The notes beneath the pieces are model-generated. The model was not told where the DNA came from. It saw only the letters and a list, made by a program, of their open reading frames with translations, and searched no databases. From contig OX411554.1 in assembly GCA_948146395.1 (NCBI GenBank), positions 37,921,730-37,985,729 on the forward strand: a DNA stretch of 64,000 nucleotides. The letters run 5' to 3'. The DNA comes from Fragum whitleyi (Eukaryota; Mollusca; Bivalvia; Cardiida; Cardiidae). Shown in pieces: positions 11,647-23,791 of this stretch; the first letter of the stretch is position 1, and each line of letters begins with the position of its first letter. The position numbers were made by a program, and so were the translations under genes.

Positions 11647-11843
11647 TTAACCCCATATCGTGCTGAATAAAAATCTTTGCAAAGTAATGTAAAATGAAAT
11701 TGCTAAAAACACTGGAAGTTACCAAATGTGAGTGAGAATTGATTTCCGAAATACATTGTTTTAGACCTTTCTGGTTTAAAAATGAAATTCAGGTGGTATA
11801 TCTAAGATCAGATTGCACATATGTGCAGCAAGACAAGGGTTAA
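11647..11843 (-). mobile_element. P2 MITE, internally deleted
   Basis: TTAACCCCATATCGTGCTG at the left, TTGCACATATGTGCAGCAAG in the middle, then directly GACAAGGGTTAA. About 50 bp between palindrome and right terminus is missing relative to 18296-18548. Confidence 0.6.
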
Positions 11844-11930
11844 CACTGTTTGGCTAAATTCAATGAATTCAAGGTAAATTGTTTAAAGCAATGACAAGGC
11901 TCAAAAAGCATGTGAGAAGTTGGTGGATTA

Positions 11931-12315
11931 TGGAAGTGGAACCGTTACAGATCCACAATATTTTGGCCCTCATGAACTTTAACCCTTGTCATGCTGAACC
12001 CGGAATATTCCTGCTTTTGCAGGAGCTATAGACAAACATCAGCCTGCACATAGTCTACATCACCTGTTTCTCACTTTCAAACCAGAATTGTCGATAGATT
12101 TATTTTTTCAAATAAAAATTGACATACAGTTGGGACTTTCAGTGCTTTTTGCCCTTTGATTTTGATGAAAATTTATAGCCAAAATTTATTCAGCATGACA
12201 AGGGTTAACATTGTTGACGGAGGTTTCCTAATGAAAATCATTAGGAAACCTTGGTTAACACTGTTTAAGTTCATTACGTCCGAGACATTGTGGAACTTTT
12301 ATGGGTCCACTACCT
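11931..12315. mobile_element. H3M palindromic MITE interrupted by P2
   Basis: The outer element runs from GGAAGTGGAACCGTTACAGA to TATGGGTCCACTACCTTAA and has the family centre TTTCCTAATGAAAATCATTAGGAAACC. A full P2 MITE (11979-12208) with TTAA on both sides splits it after CATGAACT. Both elements can be read separately, so P2 is the younger. Confidence 0.7.
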
Positions 12316-12319
12316 TAAG

Positions 12320-13080
12320 AAGAAGAAGATAAAGAAGAAAGCATTTGTTCAACATCATTTTCTTTATTTTCATGAATTAAATAAAGCCTTTTTTACCTGT
12401 AAAAAAATACAATACTTTTCCTTTAATTCTAATGAACAAGATTATTTTCAGATAATCAAGTAAAGGGATAAAAAAAAATTAAGTTGTTAAAAGGCCCTTT
12501 GACTGGGGAACTGTAGCATTTTTGAAATAGGTGAAATATCCAACGGAGCTAGCTAGATTATTTGAAAAGATAGTACTTGGGGATCAAAACATACAGTGAC
12601 TCTACCTCCCGTGTTTAATAAACGTAATGTCACATTGGGTTATTGGTTCGTTTTAAAAATCGGCAAAATATTGGCGGATATTTGTTTGTTGCTTTGATTT
12701 TTGTGTTCATTGTATGTTGGATAATAAGAGGGTTCAGTGGTGGTTAGTGTTTTATTGATACATGTGCTTACTGGTTTGTTTAATGTGAGAGAAAAATGAA
12801 AAAAAAAAGGTGTGTAAATGTATTACATGTTTTTATGAGGACTGTGTTAAATATCTTTAAAGAATTATTCTAAATAATTGGTACAACAGGCAGTTTTATC
12901 AATTTCCACAATGGTTTAAAAGCCTTGTCTTCACTTTGCATAATGTTCAATTCTCTCTAAAAGTCAAAGATTAATAAAATTTGATCAACTCAATAAATTG
13001 TCATCTTCAAGTTTAATTAACTCCTTCAATTGTTGCTCATACTAAAATTCATAAGTTGTCTGTTAATGGGCAAAGCAAAT
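12320..13080. other. No gene seen
   Basis: AT-rich DNA with A-runs. No coding exon or known family recognised. Confidence 0.4.
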
Positions 13081-13084
13081 CGAG

Positions 13085-13160
13085 GTGTCAGTTTAACACT
13101 ATTGTAAGTGCCTATATATTTGTAGGCTCTTGATTATACTAAGTGTTACACTTACCCCTC
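13085..13160. mobile_element. H2 palindromic MITE
   Basis: GTGTCAGTTTAACACTATTG, AGTGCCTATATATTTGTAGG and TGTTACACTTACCCCTC form the H2 hairpin; the middle of the right arm has diverged. Confidence 0.5.
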
Positions 13161-13164
13161 GAAA

Positions 13165-14540
13165 TGTGTTTCAGTTTACATTAGTAATTGTTTTAATGTA
13201 TTATTAAACATTCATCAAATTATCAAATTTTAACATTTTGAGATTTTCACCAAAAATTTCTAAAAAGTATTTCTCTTGGGAGCTTTACATACCATGGCTA
13301 GGGAGCTTTCATTTAGTGTGCATTTATTAGGAGAAATACCATACCACCAAACATTCATACTTTCTTTTATCATGCATTTCTAAAGTCTTAATTTTAGTAG
13401 ACATTTGTCATCACCATTTATTTTATTACTGAGAAAATGCAGAAGCTGTTTCTATTTATTGCCAAGAAGTGTATTTTTATCATAAATATTATCTATGTTT
13501 CCCAGAAGACTGGAAAGGAATTTCCTCAAATATATATAGTCTGCAAGACTGCATTGTGTTGCGCTTCTGAAGAGCTAAGAATGCTTGTGGAATACAAAAA
13601 AAATATGTCATCTAAGCTTTCTTGTCATGCAAAAAGGGACTTATGATCTTTGAAATGTTAAATAGACATAAGAAGGCAAATTCAATGTAACAGGTGTTTG
13701 ACCTTTGTCGTTCTTAAATAAATGAATTGGCAGAATTTATGTAAAATCAAGGTACTGAAAGCAAAAGAGGTGAACTATTTTGTAGACTGTATTTTAAGCA
13801 TTTATCAACCTTTAGCTACATTTTATAATTTAATTGGTGAAAGAGTTTGTCGAGCTTTCAACCATCTGGTAACAGCTGCATGCATATTGCATTATATTGA
13901 GATGTAGACATCTTTTAATGTACAACTATTTTATGGGTCGATTGTTCAAAATTGCATTAAATATCTGAGTTCTTACTTAAAAAGATTGATCTGTGAAAAT
14001 TTTAAGCTTAAACTGAAATATTATTAGAAAAGGATAAACTTAAGATTAACCTTAGGGTATTTCCTGCTGATTTAGGATATTGTCAACTATGATGAATAAA
14101 GATCCTGGCAATATAACATTTTACATTGATAGTGCCGCATGAAAGCAGTGGTTTCACCTTATTAAGAGTCAACCTATTTTTTCTAAAAATATGAATATTC
14201 AACCATTCTTGTTTTGGCTGGAGTTAAGACGAAGATAAGTAAGCACATATGTGCAGACTGATCTTTATATTTATCTCATGAGCGGAGGCAGACCATCTGG
14301 ATGAAGCAATTTACAATGATTATTGTAGTCACTAAAATTATTTGAAATTGAGAATACTTTAAAATTCAGAATGTCAGAGAAACAATAAATGAAGGGTTTA
14401 AAAGTGGTTAAATTGTGGGTAATAATTTTCCTAAATTGGAAAATAATAGCTTATCATAAACCATAATGCAAGTATCTGAAGATCGTATTGTATAGTTGGA
14501 GCTCACAACTAGCCCACATAGCTATACCACAAATAGGTCG
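13165..14540. other. No gene seen
   Basis: AT-rich sequence. A piece of M8 lies near 13318-13347 and a piece of P2 (CACATATGTGCAGACTGATC) near 14245. The short frames at 13437-13907 lack similarity that I recognise and have no exon context. Confidence 0.4.
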
Positions 14541-14548
14541 ATACTCGA

Positions 14549-14712
14549 TCCAGACCTATGTGGGATTGCAGCTCAAGGCTTGAAAAGGATGTTATGGTAG
14601 TACTGATGTAAGAAATACATGAACCAATTGTAGGAACTGCTCCAGTCACTGCAATGTATAACTGAAAGATTGTTGAAAGTCGCATTACATCCCATGCAAA
14701 GAAACAAATTAA
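14549..14712 (+). repeat. S3 SINE-like repeat
   Basis: CCTATGTGGGATTGCAGCTC, TTATGGTAGTACTGATGTAA, GCTCCAGTCACTGCAATGTA and ACTGAAAGATTGTTGAAAG follow one another in the S3 order, ending in an AAC-rich tail. Confidence 0.5.
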
Positions 14713-14838
14713 ATTCATCAACAGCTCTCACCTATCATGCAGGCAACAACAAAAGCAAAACAGTTAACATTTTTGGACATAACATTATATTTCAATGCTA
14801 CTATTATATTAGCTCTCAACAAATTTGGATCTTTTTTG

Positions 14839-15112
14839 CCTGTTGAAAATATAAAATGAAACTGTGCATCACATTTCCAACAATTTCAAATGTGCACTAA
14901 GTAAAGACTCTGACCAGCCTGTGCATCCGCACAGTCTGCCCAGAGTCATCACTATATATATGTATATAGTAGATAGATAAGGTCTCAAAGAATCTGAAGA
15001 CCATCAGGTAACTTTATATTTACATTTTGTGACTGTCTATGCTGCTCAATGTTTGCACCTTACCAACATTTCAAATTGTTGGAAATGTCACAGTCACAGG
15101 CACAAAAAAAAG
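14839..15112. mobile_element. M6 inverted-repeat MITE
   Basis: Ends CATTTCCAACAATTTCAAAT and ATTTCAAATTGTTGGAAATG are inverted. Inside is a palindrome CTGACCAGCCTGTGCATCCG with CACAGTCTGCCCAGAGTC, plus a TATAGTAGATAGATAAGGTC segment. Copies at 17180, 31812 and 35850. Confidence 0.65.
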
Positions 15113-15114
15113 TC

Positions 15115-15930
15115 ATGTTAATTCTCTGAATGATGGATAAATAACAACCTGTCAAATGAAAATAAGTGAAAATTTGATTGAATATTATGGTCAAAGGAAA
15201 ATGGATTTCATTTATTTTTGTCTTGCTTTGATTGACACTTTGATCAGTGGGGATTTTATGATGAAATGATAGACTCTGAAAACTGATGAAAATAATTACA
15301 CATCAAATAGGGTTTCTTAAATTAAGTTAGTATACCCCTATCTTTTTTTTTTAGGTCCCCTAAGCATGGCATGAGCGTTTGGTAGAGGATTTATACTGTT
15401 TATAAACTATTTACAGTCTTGAATTTTTTGTTTGATAAACATGATTGCCAAATATTATAATTCTTTAACTAGCTACACCTTCACAAGACTGTAAAGAATT
15501 TCTTGTTTGAATTGTTCTGCTTTATGTTCGACGTCATAATGCAATTATCTTTTATGCTAAACTGAATATTTCAGCTCAGACTAAAATCATTCCTCTATAA
15601 TTCAGCTGTAATAATACTCATAAGTATATAATTTTAGACTGAAGTTTTTGAGAAGTGTATAGGTAACTAAGTTAATTTTTAAATGTTGAAAAAAATAATT
15701 GAATAAATAAATAAAAATAAAAGTCTGCATGTTAAATTGCCAATGATTATATTTAGAAAAAAAGAGAGAGGTCATTTAAAGCTTAAATATATGAGGTTCC
15801 TTTTATGTGAATTTGTGAAATAATAATTGAAATGGTATATATCACAATTGGGATTATCATATCTTCTTACCGTCACACTGAGATTAGTTAGCAGAGAAAT
15901 TCTTGTGCATATACTGCCAACAGGGTTCCA
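15115..15930. other. No gene seen
   Basis: AT-rich, with poly-T near 15344 and A/T-rich low-complexity DNA near 15680-15720. No supported feature. Confidence 0.4.
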
Positions 15931-15934
15931 GATA

Positions 15935-16345
15935 AAAGGGGGTAAAGCCATTCTAAAATCAATATTTTCAAATGAAACCCTATGTTGTGGGTAATCATTT
16001 GAATTGTCTCAACGAGACGGTTCAAATGAGTACCATCAACATAGCTAGGGATTATTTAGGAATAATTAAATATGAGGCTGTGCATAACATTTCCAACAAC
16101 TTCACATGTGAGCCACATGAAAACTCAGACCAGCCTGTGCATGTGCACGGTCTGATCAAATTTTTCAATACACACTGTAAAGATAGCTTTGGACTTGATG
16201 TCTCTGACCTCAATTGGAGAATGTTTAAAATGCAACATGTGCTTGTCAAAACTTCTCAATATTTGTCAGTCTTGCACACATGAAATTGTTGGAAATGTCA
16301 CGCACATTTCGAGTTGAAAAACAAAATACACCCTCTATCTGCAGC
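15935..16345. mobile_element. M10 element interrupted by an M6 copy
   Basis: GGGGGTAAAGCCATTCTAAA, then an inverted pair ATCATTTGAATTGTCTCAAC/GAGACGGTTCAAATGAGTAC, and after the break AAAATACACCCTC. The copy at 41092-41270 is uninterrupted. The M6 insert spans ~16076-16310 and itself has CATTTCCAACAACTTCACAT and AAATTGTTGGAAATGTCACG ends. The short frames here are inside the repeats. Confidence 0.6.
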
Positions 16346-16934
16346 TCTACTTACACATAATCAAATTATTGCTGAAAAAGGACCTCATACTGTGAAGATT
16401 TTAGCTTGTGATGTTTGCCGTGACTGTGGAATGTTTTATTTTTACGGATAAACAACTCTGCAGTAAGGCTCAATCATAGTAACCAAACGATGTATAATTT
16501 ATTTGGGTGTTTTAAATGTATTTAGTGACAAAACTGAAACATGACTTAGTGAATTTAGAATAACTTTGAATAGTTCTCTGCAGTTGTAAATATGTTGAAA
16601 TTATCAATATTTTAATTCTCATTAATTTAAAAAAAAAAATCACTGAAACAAATAAACTGAAAGTGTATGTGTGCTGGAATTAACTTTCACTGTGTACCGG
16701 ATGATTATTATTTGATGTTTATATGATTGTGACATGCGGTGGACAAGAGAACTTCATTATGCCTAAGACTTATTACTATGATATGAGCATATTTAAACAA
16801 TGGCTTGACAGAAAAGTGAGACGGAAAAAAGTAGGACAATTTGTCAGGTAATTATAGATTTATTTCAGCTTTTTATTGCACATATTTCCATGAGTTCGAT
16901 TTTCAATGGCTGCACACCCTTTTTGACAGTTCTT

Positions 16935-17152
16935 GGTTTAAACCTTTTTATTTTACATCAATTGGGAAACAAGTTCTATCAATTTAGATTAATCCCTCTT
17001 GATTCTGCTTCCTGTAAAATTCACCAGTACTCGCTCTGAATATGGGGGCCAATGAAAGAACCAATATCAATAGCCACTTCCGGGAATCGAACTCAGGACC
17101 TTTAGGTCAAGAAACCGACGCTCTACCTCTAGACCACAGACACCACATGAGG
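16935..17152 (-). repeat. S1 tRNA-derived SINE, minus strand
   Basis: Reverse of 7257-7465. The B-box-like GAATCGAACTC lies at ~17086-17096 and the A-box-like CTCTACCTCTAGACCAC at ~17121-17137 in plus-strand reading. The body and AAACCTTTTTATTTTACATC tail also match. Confidence 0.7.
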
Positions 17153-17179
17153 CAGTACTTTCCTGTCATGGATGGAAAA

Positions 17180-17565
17180 TCATAAATGAGTCTGTGCGTG
17201 ACATTTCCAACAATTTCCTGTGTGGGTGACTGACAAATATTGAGTGGTTTCGATAAGTACACCCAGCATTTAAAACATTTGTTGATTGTGGTCAGAGACA
17301 TGAGTCTTTAAAGCACATAGTGAAGACTCTGATCAGACTGTGCACATGCACAGGCTGGTCCGAGTCTTTACTTTGCGCCTATTGATTATTGTTGGAAATC
17401 ACTCACACTGTAAGGCTTAAATCTATGTGGGTAGTAGCTAGAGGCTAGGAATGATACAATGGTAGTACTGGTGCCAGAAAATCTAGGACTCCTGCTCCAG
17501 CTACTGGGATATGACTGAAAAATTGTTAAAAGCGATATTATCCCATACAAATAGACAAGAAAAGG
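17180..17565. mobile_element. M6 MITE adjoining an S3 SINE-like repeat
   Basis: 17180-17410 is M6: GTGCGTGACATTTCCAACAA to ATTGTTGGAAATCACTCACA, with a CTGATCAGACTGTGCACATG palindrome. 17410-17565 is S3: CTATGTGGGTAGTAGCTAGA, ATGGTAGTACTGGTGCCAG and ACTGAAAAATTGTTAAAAGC. They lie end to end. Confidence 0.55.
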
Positions 17566-17644
17566 CACTGATGGGGGACAAAAATATTGAATTTATAAAG
17601 CTGTAGATCCATTATTTTATTCATCCCTTCATACCAATAAAAAT

Positions 17645-17955
17645 AATGTCCCCCTTAGAAGAAGAGGGGTCATATATATCTTTGCACTTGTTGTTTGGGC
17701 CCTTAGTTGGTCGGTCTATTCTGTAAATTGTTTTTTGTCCAGAGCATATCTCAAAAAGTATAAAAGGTAACATCATGAAACTTCACTGGTGGATAGATCT
17801 CATTGGGGAGAAGTTCTGTGCACAAAAACAATAACTCTACTCATCATATTTTGTGCGTTATTACCCCTTTGTTGATTGATAAAGAATAGGCTATTGACCT
17901 GCTTTGGGGGGGGGGGGGGCAATTAATTGTTTCACAAACATCTCTTGTTGTTATA
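17645..17955 (+). mobile_element. HINE-like family C
   Basis: Left end ATGTCCCCCTTAGAAGAAGA; one core unit (GAGCATATCTCAAAAAGTAT ... GGATAGATCTCATTGGGGAG ... ATAACTCTACT); G-run; right end TTTCACAAACATCTCTTGTT. A second C copy lies at 45214-45485. Confidence 0.6.
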
Positions 17956-18061
17956 CATTTGGAATAACTTCATAACCTAGCCAATTATGGAATTCTAATT
18001 TATAATAACTCTTGAACAATTTAAAGATGATATTTTAAGATATCCTAGAAAATATGCTGCT

Positions 18062-18180
18062 GTTAAAGTGCAGTTGGTAGAGCCTAGGACTGTCAATTAT
18101 TTTGATCCCCAACAGCCGCACTTATTCTTTCCAACTATATGTCTCTCACCAAAGGGTTGATAATAGTAGACTTATGATAT
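18062..18180 (+). repeat. S3 head, tRNA-like
   Basis: GTGCAGTTGGTAGAGCCTAG resembles an A-box region, and TTTTGATCCCCAACAG a decayed B-box. It leads into TTTCCAACTATATGTCTCTC and CAAAGGGTTGATAATAGTAG. The last block precedes the S3 body in the copies at 32300 and 45500, so this may be the 5' part of S3. Confidence 0.45.
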
Positions 18181-18295
18181 ACATTGCAAAGCGCGGAGAA
18201 AACATGGTGTCTGTGGTGGGTAGTCATAGTTCAGGTCCTAAGTAAGCAATATCTGCGAAGTTTTGTTTCCTTGGTGTGGCAATCAATCTAGAAAT

Positions 18296-18548
18296 TTAAC
18301 CCTTGCCATGCTGAATAAAAATCTTTGCAAAATGAATGTAAAATCAAAGTGCTTAAAGCACTGGAAGTTACCAAATGTGAGTGAGTATTGATTTTGGAAA
18401 TGCATGATTTTACACCTTTCTGGTTTAAAAATGAACTTCAGGTGGTATAAACTAAGATCAGACTGCACATATGTGCAGGCTGATCTTTGTCTATACCTCC
18501 TGTTAAAGCAGGAATATTCCAGGTTCAGCAATTATTGACAAGGGTTAA
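18296..18548 (-). mobile_element. P2 piggyBac-like MITE
   Basis: Complete: TTAACCCTTGCCATGCTGAA, ACTGCACATATGTGCAGGCT palindrome, and TTGACAAGGGTTAA. The frame at 18283-18531 is its shadow. Confidence 0.75.
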
Positions 18549-18749
18549 AATTATTCTGTCATTTGCCCTTGTATTCTGCCCAAATACAGTTGAGGTTTTC
18601 AAGGAAGCTGAATGGCATGCGGGTCTAATCAGCTAAGTAAGAAGAACTTAACTGCTTCCTTCATTAATAAGAAAAAAGTATTTCATTTATACCAAAAGAA
18701 GAAATAGCAAATTGAATGAATGTCTTTGTCAAATGATCAATGCTTGTAA

Positions 18750-18830
18750 GTGTGTTGGTATGGATGTTTGGTGAGGGTGTGTCGGAGGGGGGGGGGGGGG
18801 GCTGCGGGGGTGGGGGCTTTAGCTTTCAAT
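18750..18830 (+). repeat. G-rich low-complexity stretch
   Basis: GGTGAGGGTGTGTCGGAGGG runs into a long G-run near 18788. The frame across it (18750-18935) is a low-complexity artefact. Confidence 0.5.
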
Positions 18831-19078
18831 GTTATTAGACTAAGAATTTACAAAGTGTTGACATCCCTCAGACTGCGCAGACTTCAAAGGCTGAGCTCAG
18901 CATCAAAACTTTTAAGAATGGCTGAAATTTCTTAATCTAAAATGACTATTTTACCTTTCTGTAAAAGAATTTTAGAAATTTGACCTCTAGTTGATCTTTT
19001 CTGAACTAATCTCTTTTCAAATTATCATTTTACAGAATTTCCAGATAGTCCCTTTAAGCATGAATGGTCACATCAAGA

Positions 19079-19150
19079 TTGCTCAGCATGAAACAGTTGT
19101 AGCTCCCTATGAACATATAGGGAGTTACAACGTTTTCGCGCTCAGCCATC
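19079..19150. mobile_element. H1 hairpin MITE
   Basis: GCTCAGCATGAAACAGTTGT with CTCCCTATGAACATATAGGG and GTTACAACGTTTTCGCGC. CTCCC/GGGAG inner-stem version. Confidence 0.65.
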
Positions 19151-19553
19151 GAAACAGGCTATTAAAAGGAATGTTGCTTCGCTATTGATCAACAAAAATT
19201 GATTTACTGACTAGCAATCGCTCTGTTTCATTTATCACTAAACAATTTGTCCCTCCTTTTACAGGAGAGTAATGCACTGGTAATCAAAGGTTAGGCTGAC
19301 TTGATGAAAATCACCCTAGGGAATGAACTATTCCACAATTTTATATTATGAAGTGAATACACTAGATGTACAGCATTTTGTTTAGCCATTATGTGTCTCA
19401 GGCACAAGACAACTACGACAACACTTTTGTGGGTGTGTATTAGGGCACCCATCTATTATTTGGCTAATTTCGTCTGAGACTCTGTGCATATGACACATAT
19501 CTTTAGGAGATCTCAGAGTTCTAATTGAATATACAGCTAGTAAATTTTTTATT

Positions 19554-21103
19554 ATGCTCCCCGAAGGGAGAGCATATAGCCGCCGCTTTGTCTGTCCGTC
19601 CGTCCGTCCGTCCGTCCCCACCTATTTCTCCATAACCCCTGGGCCAAATTGAATGAAACTTACCATGTGAACTCCCTATGATATAGTGATGATGCATCTG
19701 TGATGGTTTTCGGATTTGAGGCCTCGTCACGGGAAAAGGGGACTTAGGGTAAAAAACAGTTTTTCCCAAATTTCTCCTAGTCCAACAGTCAGAATTTAGT
19801 GAAATTTCATATTTGAGTAGCAAATCAGATGCCCTTTACTATAAACAATTTGAAATTAACGTAAAAAAAAAAAATATCATGGAAAAAGGGGGCTAAATGT
19901 TTGTTACCTTACGTTAGCATGTAAAATAGTAAGTCCGTCCGTCCGTCCGTCCGTCCGTCCGTCCCCACCTATTTCTCCATAACCCTTGGGCCAAATCAAA
20001 TGAAACTTACCATGTGAACTCCCTATGATATAGTGATGATGCATCTGTGATGGTTTTCGGATTTGAGGCCTCGTCACGGGAAAAGGGGACTTAGGGTAAA
20101 AAACAGTCTTTCCCAAATTTCTCCTAGTCTAACAGCCAGAATTTAGTGAAATTTCATATTTGAGTAGCAAATCAGATGCCCTTTACTATAAACAATTTGA
20201 AATTAACGTAAAAAAAAAATATCATGGAAAAAGGGGTCTAAATGTTTGTTACCTTTACGCTAGGGCGTAAAATACAGTTATTCTTTCATTTCTCCTAGTC
20301 TCATGCTCAGAATTTGATGAAATTTCACATTTAAGTAGCAAATCAGATGCCCTTTACCATAAGGTATTTGATATTTGTGTCTAAAAATATGTCATGCAAA
20401 AAGGGAGTTTAATGTTTGTTACCTTTATGTTTGCTGTATAAGATAACATCTTATTTGAGTCCTTGCAATCTGACCACAGAGCATATCTCCTAAAGTATAA
20501 TAGCTATCAACTTGAAACCTTATGGGTGGATAGATCTTATGGAGGAGAAGTGCAGTGCACAAGAACTACAACTCTTGCTTGCATAATTTTGGAGTTATTG
20601 CCCTTTGTTATTTTTTATACTTAGATTATGTCTGGAGCATATCTCCTAAAGTATAATAGCTATCAACTTGAAACTTAATGGGTGGATAGATCTCATAGAG
20701 GAGAAGTGCAGTGTACAAGAACTGCAACTCTTGCTTGCATAATTTTGGAGTTATTGCCCTTTGTTATTTTTGATACTTAGATTTTGTCTGGAGCATATCT
20801 CCTAAAGTATAATAGCTATCAACTTGAATCTTTATGGGTGGATAGATCTCTTAGAGGAGAAGTGCAATACACCTGAACTACAACTCTTGCTTGCATAATT
20901 TTGGAGTTATTGCCCTTTGTTATTTTTATTACTTAGATTTTATAGGAGGCATATCTTTGTCAGTACATAGAATCTTTTATCTATTAGGCTTCTGTTTACT
21001 ATCAAGCTTTCTTGGCGGGGGATGTCCATGTCCAACATGGCTCTTGTTTTTGTGACAATGCCTTATTCGGGGAGCATAATCCGTCTCTGACGGCTCTTGT
21101 TAA
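19554..21103 (+). mobile_element. HINE-like family E, large copy
   Basis: Left end ATGCTCCCCGAAGGGAGAGCAT is a GC hairpin, followed by a TCCG microsatellite. A ~346-bp segment (CCCCACCTATTTCTCCATAA onward) is present twice, at ~19617 and ~19963, each led by its own TCCG run. A truncated third follows from ~20268. Then come three ~156-bp core units starting near 20479, 20635 and 20791 (GAGCATATCTCCTAAAGTAT). The right end has TTCGGGGAGCATAATCCGTC and finishes GGCTCTTGTTA. The GGGGAGCAT block inverts the left hairpin. Confidence 0.65.
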
Positions 21104-21109
21104 TGCACA

Positions 21110-22326
21110 ATTCAACCAGCATGGGTTCAGCATTACAAGGTTAAGCAAACAAAATGGCACATGCAATGGAATGGGGTTAAACTAGTTTTATGAAAGCCCT
21201 AAGATTTCACAAACATTTTCATCTTGATAGCATGCAAATTTTACCTAATTGTTAAGGTATTCGAGAAATTCATTTAAAAAAGGTTATAAGGAAAATAGAT
21301 AATGACTACTAAGCCACGCCCCCTAATTGATATTCATAATGATTATTGAAAATTAATGCACAGTACAAAAGGACTTATTTATGATACTGTCAACCGTTAA
21401 TGATCCCTGATTGATAAAACGTAAATATAATTTCCCTGGTCCCATTGAACACCTATGAAATGATGAATGCACATTCAATAGAATTCATCAACTATGTATA
21501 ATGAGGCGACAGGTTGGCTTAAGGATACACTGCCTTTTTAGTCATCCATATTTTTTTTTGCTTTAAATTCTTTTTTTTTCTTAAACAAATAATCAATCTT
21601 GCAGTCACCGAAATTTAATTTAAAGGCTGTAGTGCAAAACTGTGGTAAGTGCTTTTATATTTTGCGACTTTGTTGACTAAGCTTTGCCGAAAGCCCTAAA
21701 GATAATCTTATTGCCCTGAAAATTCCTAAAAAAGTAACAATATCACAAATAAAATGTGCTATGAAATTAAAAGTAAAGCTACCAAGTATCACTTGTCAAT
21801 CTGATCTAAATGTCTTGAATGTCCTCAATTGGTAATTGATTTTAAAATATTTGTTTATAAATTTGAGTCGATTGTCACCAGAATCACAAATCACTTTTTC
21901 TTGTGAAAGGTCAAAAGTCAGGGTCACTCTTGAAGGTAAATTTTTCTTAAGGCTCTACAAGAGCGGGTGCTACAGTTTTTCGCTCAGCTTTTCCAGCGAA
22001 AACTCGAGGTATGTGATCACCCTGGCATCATTTGTGTTGGTGTTATTGTTGGTGTTGGTATTGATGTTGGCACAACAAAATTTAACCTTGCTCATATCTC
22101 TGTTGTTATCGAAGATATCTTTATGAAAAGTGGTATGTGTGTTCACTATCACAAGAGCTATCCAGACTAACAAGGGATATAACTTGGAAAGCATTTTTGT
22201 AAGAGATATGCCCTTGTTTTGAATAAGATTTCTTGCATTGTGCAGCACATGCAGCCAAGTGTTGGCACCCATAGGCAGTGCTCTTGATGAATAATATGAT
22301 ACTTTTAATGTCACTATTCTCGCTAT
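21110..22326. other. No gene seen; TE edges
   Basis: AT-rich. A GTTG/GATGTTGG-like low-complexity patch around 22030-22070 produces overlapping frames on both strands that are not credible genes. Confidence 0.4.
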
Positions 22327-23234
22327 TTAACCCTTTGCTGTTTAATCCCTGCTTTTTACGTGCCTGTGATTTTATGATTGAGAAAACATTGTGTAAAAAG
22401 AAGAAATTGCTTTTGACAAGCAATTTCTTCTTTTTCCACACTATTTTCTACCCTACTGAATGGTTATTATACGCCCGTCGAAGACGGGACGTATTATTGG
22501 ATCACCCGTGACGTCTGGCGTCCGGGCATCCGGCGGCGTCCACTTCTTTGTCCAGAGCATAACTCTGTCACTTGAAGTCCGAACGACTTCAAACTTGGCA
22601 ATTGTATTCTTCTCATCATTGCAGAGTGCAGTGCACAAGACCAATAACTCTACCTGGCCTATTTTTTGAGTTATTGCCCTTTGTTGTTTTTCATACTTGA
22701 ATCTTGTCCGGAGTATATCTCTAAAAGTATAATAGCTAGGATCATGAACTTTCATGGGTGTATAGATATCACCAAGGGGGAGTGCAGTGCACAAGAACCA
22801 CAACTCTACCTGGCCTTTTTTTTTTGAGTTATTGCCTTTTGTTGTTTTTCAAGTTTGAATCTTGTCCAGAGTATACCTCTTAAAGTATAATAGCTAGAAT
22901 CATGAAACTTCATGGGTGTATTGATCTCACAAAGGGAGAGTGCAGTGCACAAGAACCATAACTCTACCCTGTTGTTTTTCATTCTAGAATCTTGTCCGGA
23001 GTATATCTCTAAAAGTATAATAGCTAGGATCATGAAACTTCATGGGTGCAAAAAATATTCATTCAAAATATCATCAGTTCTATTCAAACCCCCAGTTAAT
23101 ACTAAGCAGTGTGACGGGCGTATCTTGTGACAATTTGGCACCTTGTTTTTCAAATTAAATCCACTTTAAATTTTCGTCTGCAAAACCTTTGAATTTGGGA
23201 AGGTCCAAAATTTTGTAAAACAGGAAAGAATTAA
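22327..23234. mobile_element. P1 MITE interrupted by HINE-like family F
   Basis: P1 starts TTAACCCTTTGCTGTTTAAT, runs to TGAATGGTTATT, and resumes after the insert at CAAATTAAATCCACTTTAAA to end GGAAAGAATTAA. The insert, ~22469-23145, begins with the hairpin ACGCCCGTCGAAGACGGGAC, carries core units (TTGTCCGGAGTATATCTCTA, near 22703 and 22993, with a variant near 22862) and ends in GACGGGCGTATCTTGTGACA ... ACCTTGT. Frames at 22121-23130 are shadows. Confidence 0.7.
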
Positions 23235-23334
23235 GAGTTAAGAATTTTTCAAGATCTGTTTCTGACAAAGAAAAGTTCCTCATTGCATAGGATCTGGTTT
23301 GTTGCACAATATGTTATTTGTTACAAAAACAATA

Positions 23335-23548
23335 CAGTTAGTGTGTTTGTGTATTTCTGTTTATTTATCGTCGCTACCGTAGCACATGCCCATATGAGCG
23401 ACGCCCCCAGAAGACGGTTAGTGGTTACGGGGGATAGTGCAAGGATACATGACAAAACTACTGCTGAGATCGCCATGATTCTTTTACGTGCTCGGTGTAA
23501 AGCATCGTCTCACGGGGCCTCGGTTTAATGTCTCATCCGAAAGACAAG
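23335..23548 (-). repeat. S2 SINE, head missing
   Basis: Matches 27840-28056 of the complete S2 copy: TATCGTCGCTACCG, CACATGCCCATATGAGCGAC, GTGTAAAGCATCGTCTCACG and CTCATCCGAAAGACAA. The tRNA-like head is absent; the copy stops at the tandem duplication that follows. Confidence 0.65.
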
Positions 23549-23791
23549 AAGTTAGTGACGAACCAGATTGTCGTAAATACAGTTTTGTTGAAGCTGCATT
23601 TACTACATTCTGGTCATCCATTTGCAATAATGTAATGTTTTGTGAAGCAAAGAAAATCAATGAGCTAGTGAAGTTAGTGACGAACCAGATTGTCGTAAAT
23701 ACAGTTTTGTTGAAGCTGTATTTACTACATTCTGGTCATCCATTTGCAATAATGTAATGTTTTGTGAAGCAAAGAAAATCAATGAGCTATT
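23549..23791. repeat. Tandem duplication, 2 x ~121 bp
   Basis: The unit GAAGTTAGTGACGAACCAGA ... AAATCAATGAGCTA is present twice in direct tandem; the visible difference is one base (GCTGCATTT versus GCTGTATTT). Near identity implies a recent duplication or an assembly effect. Confidence 0.8.
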
